Shown piece by piece: positions 9,455-17,903 of a DNA stretch of 64,000 nucleotides (position 1 is its first letter; each line of letters begins with the position of its first letter). This DNA comes from Nannocystis bainbridge (GTDB lineage: Bacteria; Myxococcota_A; Polyangia; Nannocystales; Nannocystaceae), in the NCBI RefSeq assembly GCF_028368995.1, contig NZ_JAQNDL010000003.1, positions 2,294,001-2,358,000 on the forward strand. The letters run 5' to 3'. Made by a program: the position numbers and the translations under genes. A model generated the notes under the pieces. It had not been told where the DNA came from, did no database searches, and was given only the letters and a program-made list of their open reading frames with translations.

Positions 9455-10264
9455 GTGCATGGCCTGCTCCGCCTCGTCCCCTGTCTCGCCCTGACCGCGT
9501 GCATCGAGCGCGCGCCTGCCTCGGAAGACAGCGACAGCGGCGGCTCGACCACGTCCCCCGTCAGCACCACCGCCGCAACCGACGACTCGGCCTCCGGCGG
9601 CACCGACGACTCGGCCTCCGGCGGCACCGACGACGCGGCCACCGACGGCGTGTCGGGCGCGCACGCGGGCCCCTGCAAGCCGATCGAGGGCAACGACTGT
9701 CCCACGGGACATGTCTGCTGTTCCGACGATCCGGCGACCGTTCAGGGCCTCCTCCCCAATTATTTTAAAATGGGCGTGGTCGACGACCAGATCGGCACCC
9801 CATTGTTCTCCGACGCCAACAACGACCGCAGCTACTGGGGTTATTGCATCGACACGAGCGAGTTCGTCAGCCCGCTCGGGAACGGCTGCCCGGTCCCGTG
9901 CAATCCGACCTGGACGTCGGAGCAGAACTCGACGATCTGCGGCGGCTCCCGGTGCTGCCCGTTCACCGCCGTCGACCCGGCCAAGGACTGCGTCGTCGAC
10001 CCCGATTCGGGGCGCTGGCGGACCGTGCGCGGCTCCGATTTCCTCAACGAGCTCACCGGCTGGGGCAACGGCCACGCCACCCACCAGGACCCGTTCCTCG
10101 AGAGCTGCGAGCTGCTCGCCGACGGTGACGAGGACGCCCGCGTCGACTGCATCCGCCAGCTCGGCGTCGCCGACCAGCGCGGCTACTGCTTCGCCCTCGA
10201 CTGCCCGTGCGTCGAGGACGTGTGCGACCAGAAGAACCCCGACTACGTCCCGCGCTGCGACTGA
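9455..10264 (+). CDS. Cys-rich lipoprotein
   Basis: A 269-aa putative lipoprotein. It starts at GTG 9455; the nearby ATG at 9459 is out of frame. The signal MHGLLRLVPCLALTAC ends in a lipobox, then a repetitive Ser/Thr/Asp/Gly linker (DDSASGGT repeated), then a domain with about 15 Cys including an adjacent CC pair. No catalytic motif is recognised. Its 3' end overlaps the convergent transporter gene by 22 nt. An exact 14-bp unit at 9698-9711 encodes CPTGH. The function is unknown. Confidence 0.75.
   Translation: MHGLLRLVPCLALTACIERAPASEDSDSGGSTTSPVSTTAATDDSASGGTDDSASGGTDDAATDGVSGAHAGPCKPIEGNDCPTGHVCCSDDPATVQGLLPNYFKMGVVDDQIGTPLFSDANNDRSYWGYCIDTSEFVSPLGNGCPVPCNPTWTSEQNSTICGGSRCCPFTAVDPAKDCVVDPDSGRWRTVRGSDFLNELTGWGNGHATHQDPFLESCELLADGDEDARVDCIRQLGVADQRGYCFALDCPCVEDVCDQKNPDYVPRCD
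9698..9711. repeat. 14-bp palindromic unit inside a gene
   Basis: An exact TGTC-N6-GACA unit encoding Cys-Pro-Thr-Gly-His at the start of the Cys-rich domain of the lipoprotein at 9455. Confidence 0.5.
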
Positions 10265-11121
10265 CCCCCGCGCCAGCGCCACCACAGCGTCAGCAGCGAC
10301 GCCGACAGCAGCACGAACAGCGCGTACAGCAGCGGCAGCCACAGCATCCGCTCGTGCAGCGCCGCCGGGAAGCTGGCGAGGATGATCCCGAGCGCCAGCG
10401 GGCTGTTTTGGATCCCCGTCTCGAACGCGATCGCGCGCCGGGCCGCCTGCGACGTCTCGAGCAGCGCCGCTAGCAGGTAGCCGAGCACGAAGCCGAGCAC
10501 CCCGAGCCCGATCGCCGCCGCGTACATCGCCGGCGTCGTCTGGGCCAGCAGCGCCCCGTTGTGCACCAGGCCGGTCACGATCAGCAGCCCCAGCACCCCG
10601 ATCCCCGACAGGCTGCCGACCTTCTCGAGCACCGCCGCCGCGCGCGGCCAGCGGGCGCGGATCGCCATGCCCAGCGCCAGCGGCACCAGCATCACCGCCA
10701 GCGTCGTCGTGATGTTGCCGTACGGCACCTTGAGCGCCGCGTCGGTGAACGCGCTGGCGTAAAGCATCAACAGCAATGGCATCACTACCACCGCGACGAT
10801 CGTCGACAGCGCCGTCATGCTGATGCTGAGCGCCACGTCGGCGCGGGCGTAGTACGTGAAGAGGTTCGAGGTCGTGCCGCCGGGCGTGCAGCCGACGATG
10901 ATCAGGCTGATCGCCTGGTCGTTCGGCAGGTCGAGCGCCCTGGCCAGCGCGAACGCGATCAGCGGCATCCACCCGTACTGCGAGGCCAGACCGATCAGCG
11001 GCCCGCGCGGGCGCTTCAGCACCGCGCGGAAGTCGGCCACCGTCAACGACGCGCCCATCCCCATCATCAGGACGACGAGGAGCAGGGCCAGCAGCGCCTG
11101 TTCGAGGCCGGACAGCATCAC
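10243..11121 (-). CDS. BASS-family transporter (bile acid:Na+ symporter-like)
   Basis: A 292-aa inner-membrane protein with about ten hydrophobic segments. Family signatures are visible: GCTPGGTTSNLFTYYA followed by ADVALSISMTALST, the Na+-binding crossover region, and FETGIQNSPLAL in the second half. BASS proteins import organic anions such as bile acids, pantoate or pyruvate with sodium; the substrate cannot be read from the sequence. It is the last gene of a tight reverse-strand group (PHA-like protein, GST, transporter) with 47 nt to the GST gene, and it overlaps the convergent lipoprotein by 22 nt. Confidence 0.9.
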   Translation of the reverse strand: MMLSGLEQALLALLLVVLMMGMGASLTVADFRAVLKRPRGPLIGLASQYGWMPLIAFALARALDLPNDQAISLIIVGCTPGGTTSNLFTYYARADVALSISMTALSTIVAVVVMPLLLMLYASAFTDAALKVPYGNITTTLAVMLVPLALGMAIRARWPRAAAVLEKVGSLSGIGVLGLLIVTGLVHNGALLAQTTPAMYAAAIGLGVLGFVLGYLLAALLETSQAARRAIAFETGIQNSPLALGIILASFPAALHERMLWLPLLYALFVLLSASLLTLWWRWRGGQSQRGT

Positions 11122-11168
11122 CTCATGCTCGCACGCGGCCGGCCGGGCGGCAACCGGGCCGACCGGTG

Positions 11169-11975
11169 CTAACCTGTCTTTTCAGACATGTCCGAACGGC
11201 CCTGCGCGCGCACCGGCGGGCGCTCCTCGGTGAACAGCCGCAGCGCGAACTGACCGGCGGGGGTCGCCCGCGTGCGCGCGGCCCAGTCCGCGGCCGCGGG
11301 CGTCAGCCGGTCCAGCGGCAGCGGATAGCCGTAGCGCGGGGTCATCAGCGCCGGCCCCGAGAGCGCCGCGAACGTCAGGTCGGCCGCCGTGAAGCGGTCG
11401 CCGACCAGGAAGCGCCGGCCGTCCTGCAGCAGCGCCGCGACCTCGACGTAGATCTCGTCCAGCCGCGCCTGCGAGCGCGCCGTCGGCCCCGGGTACAGCC
11501 CCAACGCCCGCCGCATCAACGCCTGCATCGGCACCGTCAGCAAGCGACCGATCCGCCGCTCCCACGCCGGCCCGGTCGACGTGACCAGGTCGCGCGTCCG
11601 GCCGCGGTCGCCGAACATGTGGGCATAGGCAACCCGCCGCACGGCCGGCCCGAGCGACCGATCGAACAGCGTCACCAGCCGCTCGACCTCGGCGCGCAGC
11701 GCCGGCTCGGCGGGGAACAGCTTGCGCTCGCCCGGCAGGTGCTCGTCGGCGAAGCGGAGGATGTCGCTCGACTCGCCGAGCACACCACGCGGCGTCACCA
11801 GGGCCGGCACGGTGCGCTTGGCACCGGCGGCGCGGTTGGCCGCGAAGTGGAGGATCGGGACGTGGTCGTCCTCGACGTAGTCGAGGCCGGCGTGGTCGAG
11901 GGCCCAGCGGGCCTTCTCGCAGTAGTGGCTGAAGCCGATCGTGATCAGCCGCAGCGGCGCACCCGAGCGGCTCAC
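11169..11975 (-). CDS. Glutathione S-transferase-like protein
   Basis: A 268-aa protein. The N-terminal thioredoxin-like domain begins with ITIGFSHYCEKARW, where FSHYCEK holds the catalytic-site Ser/Cys, and includes TVPALV and GESSDILRFAD, the glutathione-binding region. An all-helical C-terminal domain contains FLVGDRFTAADL, the GST N-capping box. The GTG start at 11975 is chosen because GTGA overlaps the stop of the upstream PHA-like gene by 4 nt, indicating translational coupling. The C-terminus MSEKTG is written by a 14-bp palindromic unit. It probably conjugates or reduces an electrophile; the substrate is unknown. Confidence 0.88.
   Translation of the reverse strand: MSRSGAPLRLITIGFSHYCEKARWALDHAGLDYVEDDHVPILHFAANRAAGAKRTVPALVTPRGVLGESSDILRFADEHLPGERKLFPAEPALRAEVERLVTLFDRSLGPAVRRVAYAHMFGDRGRTRDLVTSTGPAWERRIGRLLTVPMQALMRRALGLYPGPTARSQARLDEIYVEVAALLQDGRRFLVGDRFTAADLTFAALSGPALMTPRYGYPLPLDRLTPAAADWAARTRATPAGQFALRLFTEERPPVRAQGRSDMSEKTG
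11175..11202. repeat. Two tiled 14-bp palindromic units
   Basis: Units at 11175-11188 (exact TGTC-N6-GACA) and 11189-11202 cover the stop-proximal codons of the GST gene. The first encodes the last residues of the protein. Confidence 0.7.
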
Positions 11976-12256
11976 GAAGCGGCGGTGAGCTTCTCGAGCT
12001 CCTTGTTCAGCGTCTCCTCGATCTTGCCCTTGAGGGGCGTGAGCATGAAGCCGAGGTCGAGGTTCACGTCGACCTTGCTCTCGCTGATGATCAGCTTGCC
12101 CTCGACGCCGGTCCCCTTGACGTTGAGGGTGCGATCGTCGGCCCACGAGGTCTTGGCCTGGTACTTCTCCTGGAGCTTGGCGCCGAGAGTGGCGATCCGT
12201 TCCTTGATCACGGCGGGCTCGAGGGAGTGATTGCGGGACAGGTTGATCTTCGGCAT
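11972..12256 (-). CDS. PHA-system family small protein
   Basis: A 94-aa soluble protein: MPKINLSRNHSL, then alpha-helical and beta segments ending ETLNKELEKLTAAS. It resembles the polyhydroxyalkanoic-acid system (PHA_gran_rgn) family: a short charged helix, a central GKLIISESKVDV strand region, and a C-terminal helix. I recognise the overall style, not catalytic residues. It begins a reverse-strand group with the GST (4-nt overlap) and the transporter. The stop TGA sits in the GTGA overlap. No PHA synthase or phasin is nearby, so the role is uncertain. Confidence 0.75.
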   Translation of the reverse strand: MPKINLSRNHSLEPAVIKERIATLGAKLQEKYQAKTSWADDRTLNVKGTGVEGKLIISESKVDVNLDLGFMLTPLKGKIEETLNKELEKLTAAS

Positions 12257-12364
12257 CGGCGTGTCTTGATACCAAAAAGGCCGCGGTCCCTGCAAACCGG
12301 CGGCGGTGGGGGCGCCAGGGCGACCGCGGGCTTTCGTCACAAATTTGGCCCGCGGGGCGGCCCC

Positions 12365-13342
12365 GTGGAAGCTGCGGCCGTGCTCCAAAGCGTCAGCGCC
12401 ACCGAGACCGCTCTGCCTCCTTCGGACCTGCGAGTGCCCGCGGACCCGAAGGCAACCGCGCAGGCTCCGGCTGCGGCCCCTCAGTCGGGTCCGGCCCGGG
12501 CCACGAGCGCGCGCGCGGCTACGCCGGCGCAGAAGCCCCTGCCGGAGCCGACCTGGCGCTCGCCCGACAACCGAGCTCGGCTTTACAAGGGCGACTGCCT
12601 CGAGATCTTGGAGCGCGTCCCGGCCGACTCCGTCGACGTGATCTTCGCCGATCCCCCGTACTTCCTCTCGAACGGCGGCAGCACCTGCCGCGCGGGCAAG
12701 CGGACCAGCGTCGACAAGGGCGCGTGGGACAAGTCGAACGGCATCGAGGAGAACCACGCGTTCAACCATCGGTGGCTGAGCGCGTGTCAGCGGGCGCTCA
12801 AGCCCAACGGCACGATGTGGGTCTCGGGCACCAGCCACGTGATCTACTCGGTCGGCTACGCGATGCAGCAGCTCGGCTTCAAGATGCTCAACGAGATCGT
12901 GTGGGAGAAGCCGAACCCGCCGCCGAACCTGTCGTGCCGCTACTTCACGCACGCGACCGAGACGCTGCTGTGGGCGGCCAAGAGCCGCAAGAGCCGGCAC
13001 GTGTTCAACTACGACCGCATGCGCGAGATCAACGACGGCAAGCAGATGAAGTCGGTGTGGCGGTTTACCGCGCCCGGCCAGAAAGAGAAGCTGCTCGGCC
13101 GCCACCCGACGCAGAAGCCCGTGGCCCTGCTCGAGCGCCTGCTGCTCGCCTCCTGCCCCGAGGGCGCCCAGGTGCTCGATCCGTTCAACGGCTCCGGCAC
13201 CACCGGCGTCGCCGCCGTCAGCCTCGGCCACAGCTACATGGGCATCGACCTCGAGCAGGAATACATCGACCTGACCCAGGCCCGCCTGCTCGACGCCGTG
13301 CCCTCCCTGCGCGAGCGACCCGCCCTGCAAGTGGTGCGCTGA
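12365..13342 (+). CDS. DNA methyltransferase, beta class (DpnA/HinfI-like)
   Basis: An about 325-aa site-specific DNA amino-methyltransferase. The catalytic motif DPPYF (residues 96-100, counting from 12365) precedes the SAM-binding motif DPFNGSGTTG near residue 270, so the motif order is that of the beta class. Between them, KPNPPPNLSCRYFTHATE and HPTQKP match the N6-adenine or N4-cytosine enzymes of the DpnA/HinfI group. The N-terminal 65 residues are Ala/Pro-rich and low complexity. The start is uncertain: GTG 12365 or GTG 12380, while an upstream ATG would overlap the divergent gene. No restriction endonuclease lies beside it, so it is probably an orphan regulatory methylase. Target specificity is not readable. 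Confidence 0.88.
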   Translation: MEAAAVLQSVSATETALPPSDLRVPADPKATAQAPAAAPQSGPARATSARAATPAQKPLPEPTWRSPDNRARLYKGDCLEILERVPADSVDVIFADPPYFLSNGGSTCRAGKRTSVDKGAWDKSNGIEENHAFNHRWLSACQRALKPNGTMWVSGTSHVIYSVGYAMQQLGFKMLNEIVWEKPNPPPNLSCRYFTHATETLLWAAKSRKSRHVFNYDRMREINDGKQMKSVWRFTAPGQKEKLLGRHPTQKPVALLERLLLASCPEGAQVLDPFNGSGTTGVAAVSLGHSYMGIDLEQEYIDLTQARLLDAVPSLRERPALQVVR

Positions 13343-13489
13343 ACGTTGTCGCCAGCGCGGGCGCCTCGTCTCGCACCGCGCGCGCCTGCCGAACCGACGA
13401 AGATCTCGGCATCGCGGCAGTGACTCGCGACGCAGCGACGATCTGGCCGTCGCCGCTCGGCCGCCCTGCGCGAGCCGATTAAACGCGAA

Positions 13490-13552
13490 CGGCGGCGATC
13501 GCTCGCCGCCGCGGTCGCTCGCTGTCACGAGCGACCTGTCCCTTCGGACAGG
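13490..13552. terminator. Three consecutive hairpins between convergent genes
   Basis: Between the convergent methyltransferase and frr genes stand three hairpins in a row. The first has a 9-bp stem at 13490-13511 (loop TCGC). The second has a 9-bp stem at 13513-13536 (loop CTGTCA). The third is a 7-bp stem at 13535-13552 with a CTTC loop, and it contains an exact 14-bp palindromic unit (13537-13550). None is followed by a T-run, so a bidirectional factor-assisted terminator or RNA 3'-end block is likelier than a classic intrinsic one. Confidence 0.6.
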
Positions 13553-13554
13553 CC

Positions 13555-14109
13555 TCAGACCTCGGTGATCTCGGCTTCCTTCTTGGCCAGGATCTCCTCG
13601 GTCTGCTTGATGAACTTGTCGTGCATCTCCTGGACCTTCTCGAGCGCCTTCTTGAGCTCGTCCTCGGTGATCTCGCGGCCCTTCTCGGCCTCCTTGAGGA
13701 ACTCGTTGGCCTCGCGGCGCGACTGGCGGATCGCCACCTTGGCCTCCTCGCCGAGGTCCTTGACCTGCTTGACCAGGCCCTTGCGGCGGTCGCCGGTGAG
13801 CGGCGGGATCGCCAGGCGGATCACCACGCCGTCGCTCTGCGGATTGATGCCGAGGTTGGCGGCGTTGATGGCGCGCTCGATCGGCCCGATCATGTTGCGG
13901 TCCCACGGCTTGACGACGAGCAGGCGGGCGTCGCCGATCGAGACGGTGGCGCACTGGTTGAGCGGCATCAGGGTGCCGTAGTTCTCGACGCGGATCTCGT
14001 CGAGCATGGCGGGGTTGGCCCGGCCGGCGCGGACCTTGGAGACCGCCTTGCGCAGGTGGTCGAGCGCCTTGTCCATACCGTCTTGGGCCAGTTCGAGTGC
14101 GTCGTTCAT
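13555..14109 (-). CDS. frr: Ribosome recycling factor
   Basis: A 184-aa RRF, which with EF-G splits the post-termination ribosome. Family hallmarks are KVRAGRANPAMLDEIRVENYG near the N-terminus, the hinge and domain II region (QCATVSIGDARLLVVKPWDRN), then RRKGLVKQVKDLGEEAKVAIRQSRREAN. The length is the usual 185 aa. It is the last gene of rpsB-tsf-pyrH-frr, 50 nt downstream of pyrH. The start at 14109 is the conserved MNDALE; the open frame upstream lies in the intergenic gap. uppS and cdsA, which often follow frr, are absent here. Confidence 0.97.
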   Translation of the reverse strand: MNDALELAQDGMDKALDHLRKAVSKVRAGRANPAMLDEIRVENYGTLMPLNQCATVSIGDARLLVVKPWDRNMIGPIERAINAANLGINPQSDGVVIRLAIPPLTGDRRKGLVKQVKDLGEEAKVAIRQSRREANEFLKEAEKGREITEDELKKALEKVQEMHDKFIKQTEEILAKKEAEITEV

Positions 14110-14159
14110 GGTCGTGCTCCGTCGTGCGCAGTGGGTGAAGTGGTTCGTATTCGCGCGGG

Positions 14160-14882
14160 TTACTCCGCGCAGACCAGCGTGCCGAGCTCCTCGCCGCAGA
14201 CCACGCGGCGGATATTGTCCCGCCCGAGCATGTTGAAGACAAGGATGGGCAGGCTGTTCTCCTTGCACAAGGAGATCGCCGTGCTGTCCATGACGTTGAG
14301 GCCGCGGGCCAGCACGTCGAGGTAGGTCAAGCGGGTGTAGCGGACCGCGTCGCTGTGCTTGTGCGGGTCCTTGTCGTAGACCCCGTCGACCTTGGTCGCC
14401 TTCATCAGCACGTCGGCGTGGACCTCCATGGCCCGCAGCGCCGCCGCCGTGTCGGTGGTGAAGTAGGGGTTGCCGGTCCCGGCCGCGAAGATGACCACGC
14501 GGCCCTTCTCGAGGTGCCGGGTCGCGCGCCGGCGGATGTACGGCTCGGCGATCTCCTTCATCTCGATCGCCGACATCACCCGCGTGTACACCCCGCGCTG
14601 CTCGAGCGCGTCCTGCAGCGCCAGCGAGTTCATCACCGTCGCCAGCATGCCCATGTAGTCGGCGCTGGCGCGGTCCATGCCCGAGGCCGCGGCCGACAGC
14701 CCGCGGAAGATGTTGCCGCCGCCGATGACCAGCGCGACCTCGACGCCGAGGCCGACGACCTCTTTGACCTCTTCGGAGATCCCGCGCAGGACCTCGCCGT
14801 CGACGCCGTAGCCCTGCGTGCCCTGCAGGGCCTCGCCGGACAGCTTGAGCAGGATCCTCTTGTAGCGGGGGGCAGCTGCCAT
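14160..14882 (-). CDS. pyrH: UMP kinase
   Basis: A 240-aa cytosolic kinase that makes UDP from UMP. Family motifs: KLSGEALQG at the N-terminus, GGGNIFRG, MGMLATVMNSLALQDALE, FAAGTGNPYFTTDTAAALRA (the UMP pocket) and KATKVDGVYDKDP. The ATG at 14882 begins MAAAPRYKRILLKLSG, right for the family; the ATG at 14936 would add 18 unconserved residues. It lies between tsf and frr as in most bacteria. A 13-bp hairpin in the tsf-pyrH gap could reduce read-through into this gene. Confidence 0.97.
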   Translation of the reverse strand: MAAAPRYKRILLKLSGEALQGTQGYGVDGEVLRGISEEVKEVVGLGVEVALVIGGGNIFRGLSAAASGMDRASADYMGMLATVMNSLALQDALEQRGVYTRVMSAIEMKEIAEPYIRRRATRHLEKGRVVIFAAGTGNPYFTTDTAAALRAMEVHADVLMKATKVDGVYDKDPHKHSDAVRYTRLTYLDVLARGLNVMDSTAISLCKENSLPILVFNMLGRDNIRRVVCGEELGTLVCAE

Positions 14883-14939
14883 GCGGACCGTCTCTCCGAC
14901 CCGCGGGGCCGGCTCTGGGGAATCATCGTGACGCACATA

Positions 14940-14970
14940 GCGAGAGAGCGGGGGTCGCCCGCTCTCTCGC
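14940..14970 (-). terminator. 13-bp hairpin between tsf and pyrH
   Basis: A perfect inverted repeat, GCGAGAGAGCGGG with loop GGTCG, lies in the 96-nt gap just after the tsf stop. No T-run follows on the coding strand. It could be an attenuator or an RNA processing/stability structure within the operon. Confidence 0.55.
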
Positions 14971-14978
14971 TCGCGTCT

Positions 14979-15632
<654 letters not shown>

Positions 15633-15635
15633 GGC

Positions 15636-16547
15636 TCAGTCCTCTTTGGTGACGGTCTCTTCGTCCGGGGTGGCCGCGGCCTCGGGGGCCGGCAGCTGGG
15701 TGCGGCGCGACACGACCTCGACGCGCGGGCCGTCGCCGCCGGTGGTCACGCGGATCGTCTCGGGGGCCTGGTGACCCTCGGGCTCGTTGACCGCGCGCGA
15801 CTTGCCGAGGCGCGCGCCCTCGAGGCAGGCGTCCGCCATCTTGCTGCAGAACAGCTTGATCGCGCGGATGGCGTCGTCGTTGCCGGGGATGACGTGCTGG
15901 ATGAGCCGCGGGTCGGCGTTGGTGTCGGCCACCGCGACCACCGGGATGCCGAGGCGGTTGGCCTCGACCACGGCGATGTGCTCCTTGACCGGGTCGATGA
16001 CGAACACCGCGCCGGGCAGCTTCGGCATGTCCTTGATGCCGCCGAGGTTGCGCTCGAGCTTGCCGCGCTTGCGCTCGAACATCAGCGCTTCCTTCTTGGT
16101 GATCGCCTCGTACGTGCCGTCCTGGCTCATACGCTCGATGTTGCGCAGCTTGTCGACCGACTGGCGCACCGTCGTCCAGTTCGTCAGCGTGCCGCCGAGC
16201 CAGCGGCTGCAGACGAAGAACTGGTTGGCGCGGAAGGCCTCATGGCTCATGACGTCCGAGGCCTGCTTCTTGGTGCCGACGAACAGGACCGGCTTGCCCT
16301 CGGCGGCGATGCCGCGAATGAACGCGTACGCCCGCCGGAACATGACCGCGGTCTGCTGCAGGTCGATGATGTGGATGCCGTTGCGGGCCCCGTAGATGTA
16401 GGGCTTCATGCGCGGGTTCCAGCGCTCGGTCCGGTGACCGAAGTGGACGCCCGCTTCAAGGAGCTGGCGCACGGTGATGATCCGCTGACCGTCCGACATT
16501 TCGAGCGACTGCTGCAGGTCGCTCTGGGAGACATCTTGGTTGCTCAT
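15636..16547 (-). CDS. rpsB: 30S ribosomal protein S2
   Basis: A 303-aa small-subunit protein. Family signatures: LLEAGVHFGHRTERWNPRMKPYIYG, IHIIDLQQT, LFVGTKKQASD, RWLGGTLTN and PGNDDAIRAIKLF. It is longer than E. coli S2 (241 aa) because of a C-terminal acidic, Pro/Glu/Thr-rich tail of about 50 residues and a short N-terminal extension (MSNQDVSQSDLQQSLEMSDG) before the conserved core. The ATG at 16547 follows a purine-rich stretch (AAGAAAGAAGAAG). First gene of rpsB-tsf-pyrH-frr. Confidence 0.97.
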   Translation of the reverse strand: MSNQDVSQSDLQQSLEMSDGQRIITVRQLLEAGVHFGHRTERWNPRMKPYIYGARNGIHIIDLQQTAVMFRRAYAFIRGIAAEGKPVLFVGTKKQASDVMSHEAFRANQFFVCSRWLGGTLTNWTTVRQSVDKLRNIERMSQDGTYEAITKKEALMFERKRGKLERNLGGIKDMPKLPGAVFVIDPVKEHIAVVEANRLGIPVVAVADTNADPRLIQHVIPGNDDAIRAIKLFCSKMADACLEGARLGKSRAVNEPEGHQAPETIRVTTGGDGPRVEVVSRRTQLPAPEAAATPDEETVTKED

Positions 16548-16940
16548 CGCTTCTTCTTTCTTGGCGTTGGGCCGCTGCCCCGATCGTCGGACCCCGAACA
16601 CCGCACCCTGCGGTGACGCCACGGGGCCCTCCCGAGGCATGTGTGTTGGTTGGGCGGGCCGTTTAGCACGCACCCCGGCCACCGGGCAAGGCGCCGCCGG
16701 TCCCGCCTCCCCGGCGTCCTCACACCCGGACACGCACCTGCAGCGGCCACCGCGAAGCCCCCGGGCCGCCCCGGGCCGCGCGCCCGAACACGTGAGCCTG
16801 CTCGTCTCGCCCCGCGACTCCATCACGCCGCCGTCCCGGTCCAAGCCTCCGAGGCGTCCAGGTCCGCGTCTCACGCGATCGGACAGCCCCGTCGCGGCCC
16901 TCCGGACCAATAGCGCCGAACGCGCAGCCACCCCTGTGAT
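16548..16940. other. Divergent intergenic region, 393 nt (rpsB leader)
   Basis: This separates rpsB from the divergent lipoprotein gene and must hold both promoters and the rpsB leader, where S2 autoregulation acts in other bacteria. No gene is supported on either strand. I see no clear -10/-35 pair and cannot confirm an S2-binding structure by eye. Confidence 0.45.
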
Positions 16941-17903
16941 ATGAGCGCCTTGTCGATGTCTCGCCGCCCGCTTCTCGCCCTCGCGTTCGCTCTCGGCGCC
17001 CTCGGCGGTTGCTTCCTCAGCGCCAACCCGCCGCCGTCGTTCCGCTACAACTGCAAGATCGACGGCGACTGCCAGGTGCTCACCTGCCGCGGCGACCTGA
17101 TCGCCATCCCCGACGCCGACGCCGCCGGGCTGCAGCTGGCCGAGGACTGCGACGAGGTGCTCGAGGCCGAAAAGAACAAGTTCTACGAGGCCCGCCAGGC
17201 CTGCCTCGACGGCCTGTGCGAGTACCCGTGCGAGCTCAGCACCGACGTCTGCCCGGCCGACAAGGGCCATAGACTCTGCTTCAACGGCACCTGCGCGACC
17301 GCCTGCGGCTACGACGACGAGCGCTTCCCCAACCCCGACGCCACCTGCTCGCAGTCCCAGAAGTGCGTCCTGTTCGGCGACGACATCGAGCTGGCGCTGA
17401 TCGAAGATCTGTTCGGCAGCAGCAGCGGCAGCGGCAGCAGCAACGGCGGCTTCGGCGGCGGCGGTAGCGGCAGCTCCAGCCTCGAGGACCTCATCGGCAC
17501 CGGCCTGTGCGGCATCCGCTGCGACGCCGAGGGCGCCCGCGCCTGTCCTCCGGGACAGTACTGCAGCGGCGCGATGTGCCTGCCCGACTGCGCCCACGAG
17601 AACGCCACCCCGTGCGCCGACTCGGCCCAGTGCTACGCGTTCGGCGGGTTCTCGACCTGCATCGTCAAGTGCGACCCAGCCGGCGAGAACACCTGCGAGA
17701 AGGGCGAGATCTGCGTCCAGGGCCTCGGCCTGTGCCTTTCGACCTGCCTCGGCGAGGACGCGACCACCTGCCGCGAAGGCCTCACCTGCAGCGAGGAACT
17801 GGCGATCTGCGTGCCCGAGGATCTGCCGGCCGACACCATCGGCACCGACACCGACGTCAGCGACACGGAAGCTCCCACCAGCGAAACCGAGACCAGCGGA
17901 TGA
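16941..17903 (+). CDS. Cys-rich lipoprotein
   Basis: A 320-aa putative lipoprotein. The signal SRRPLLALAFALGALGGC ends in a lipobox. The mature part has about 30 Cys in repeated small modules, interrupted at mid-protein by a Ser/Gly linker (SSSGSGSSNGGFGGGGSGSSS), and ends in a Thr/Ser/Glu tail. A CPPGQYC module is coded over an exact 14-bp palindromic unit (17544-17557). The start could be Met1 (16941) or Met6. The next gene starts in an ATGA overlap with this stop, so the two are coupled. The function is unknown. Confidence 0.78.
   Translation: MSALSMSRRPLLALAFALGALGGCFLSANPPPSFRYNCKIDGDCQVLTCRGDLIAIPDADAAGLQLAEDCDEVLEAEKNKFYEARQACLDGLCEYPCELSTDVCPADKGHRLCFNGTCATACGYDDERFPNPDATCSQSQKCVLFGDDIELALIEDLFGSSSGSGSSNGGFGGGGSGSSSLEDLIGTGLCGIRCDAEGARACPPGQYCSGAMCLPDCAHENATPCADSAQCYAFGGFSTCIVKCDPAGENTCEKGEICVQGLGLCLSTCLGEDATTCREGLTCSEELAICVPEDLPADTIGTDTDVSDTEAPTSETETSG
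17544..17557. repeat. 14-bp palindromic unit inside a gene
   Basis: An exact TGTC-N6-GACA unit encoding Cys-Pro-Pro-Gly-Gln in the Cys-rich lipoprotein at 16941. Confidence 0.5.

Noticed and set aside
8201..10972. Very long reverse-strand open frame (about 920 codons)
   Set aside because: It is a shadow of two forward lipoprotein genes and of the transporter region; the translation is Gly/Arg/Ala-rich without domains, as expected from high-GC antisense frames.
12365..13342. Restriction-modification system
   Set aside because: No endonuclease-like gene is adjacent on either side; flanking genes are the PHA-like protein and frr.
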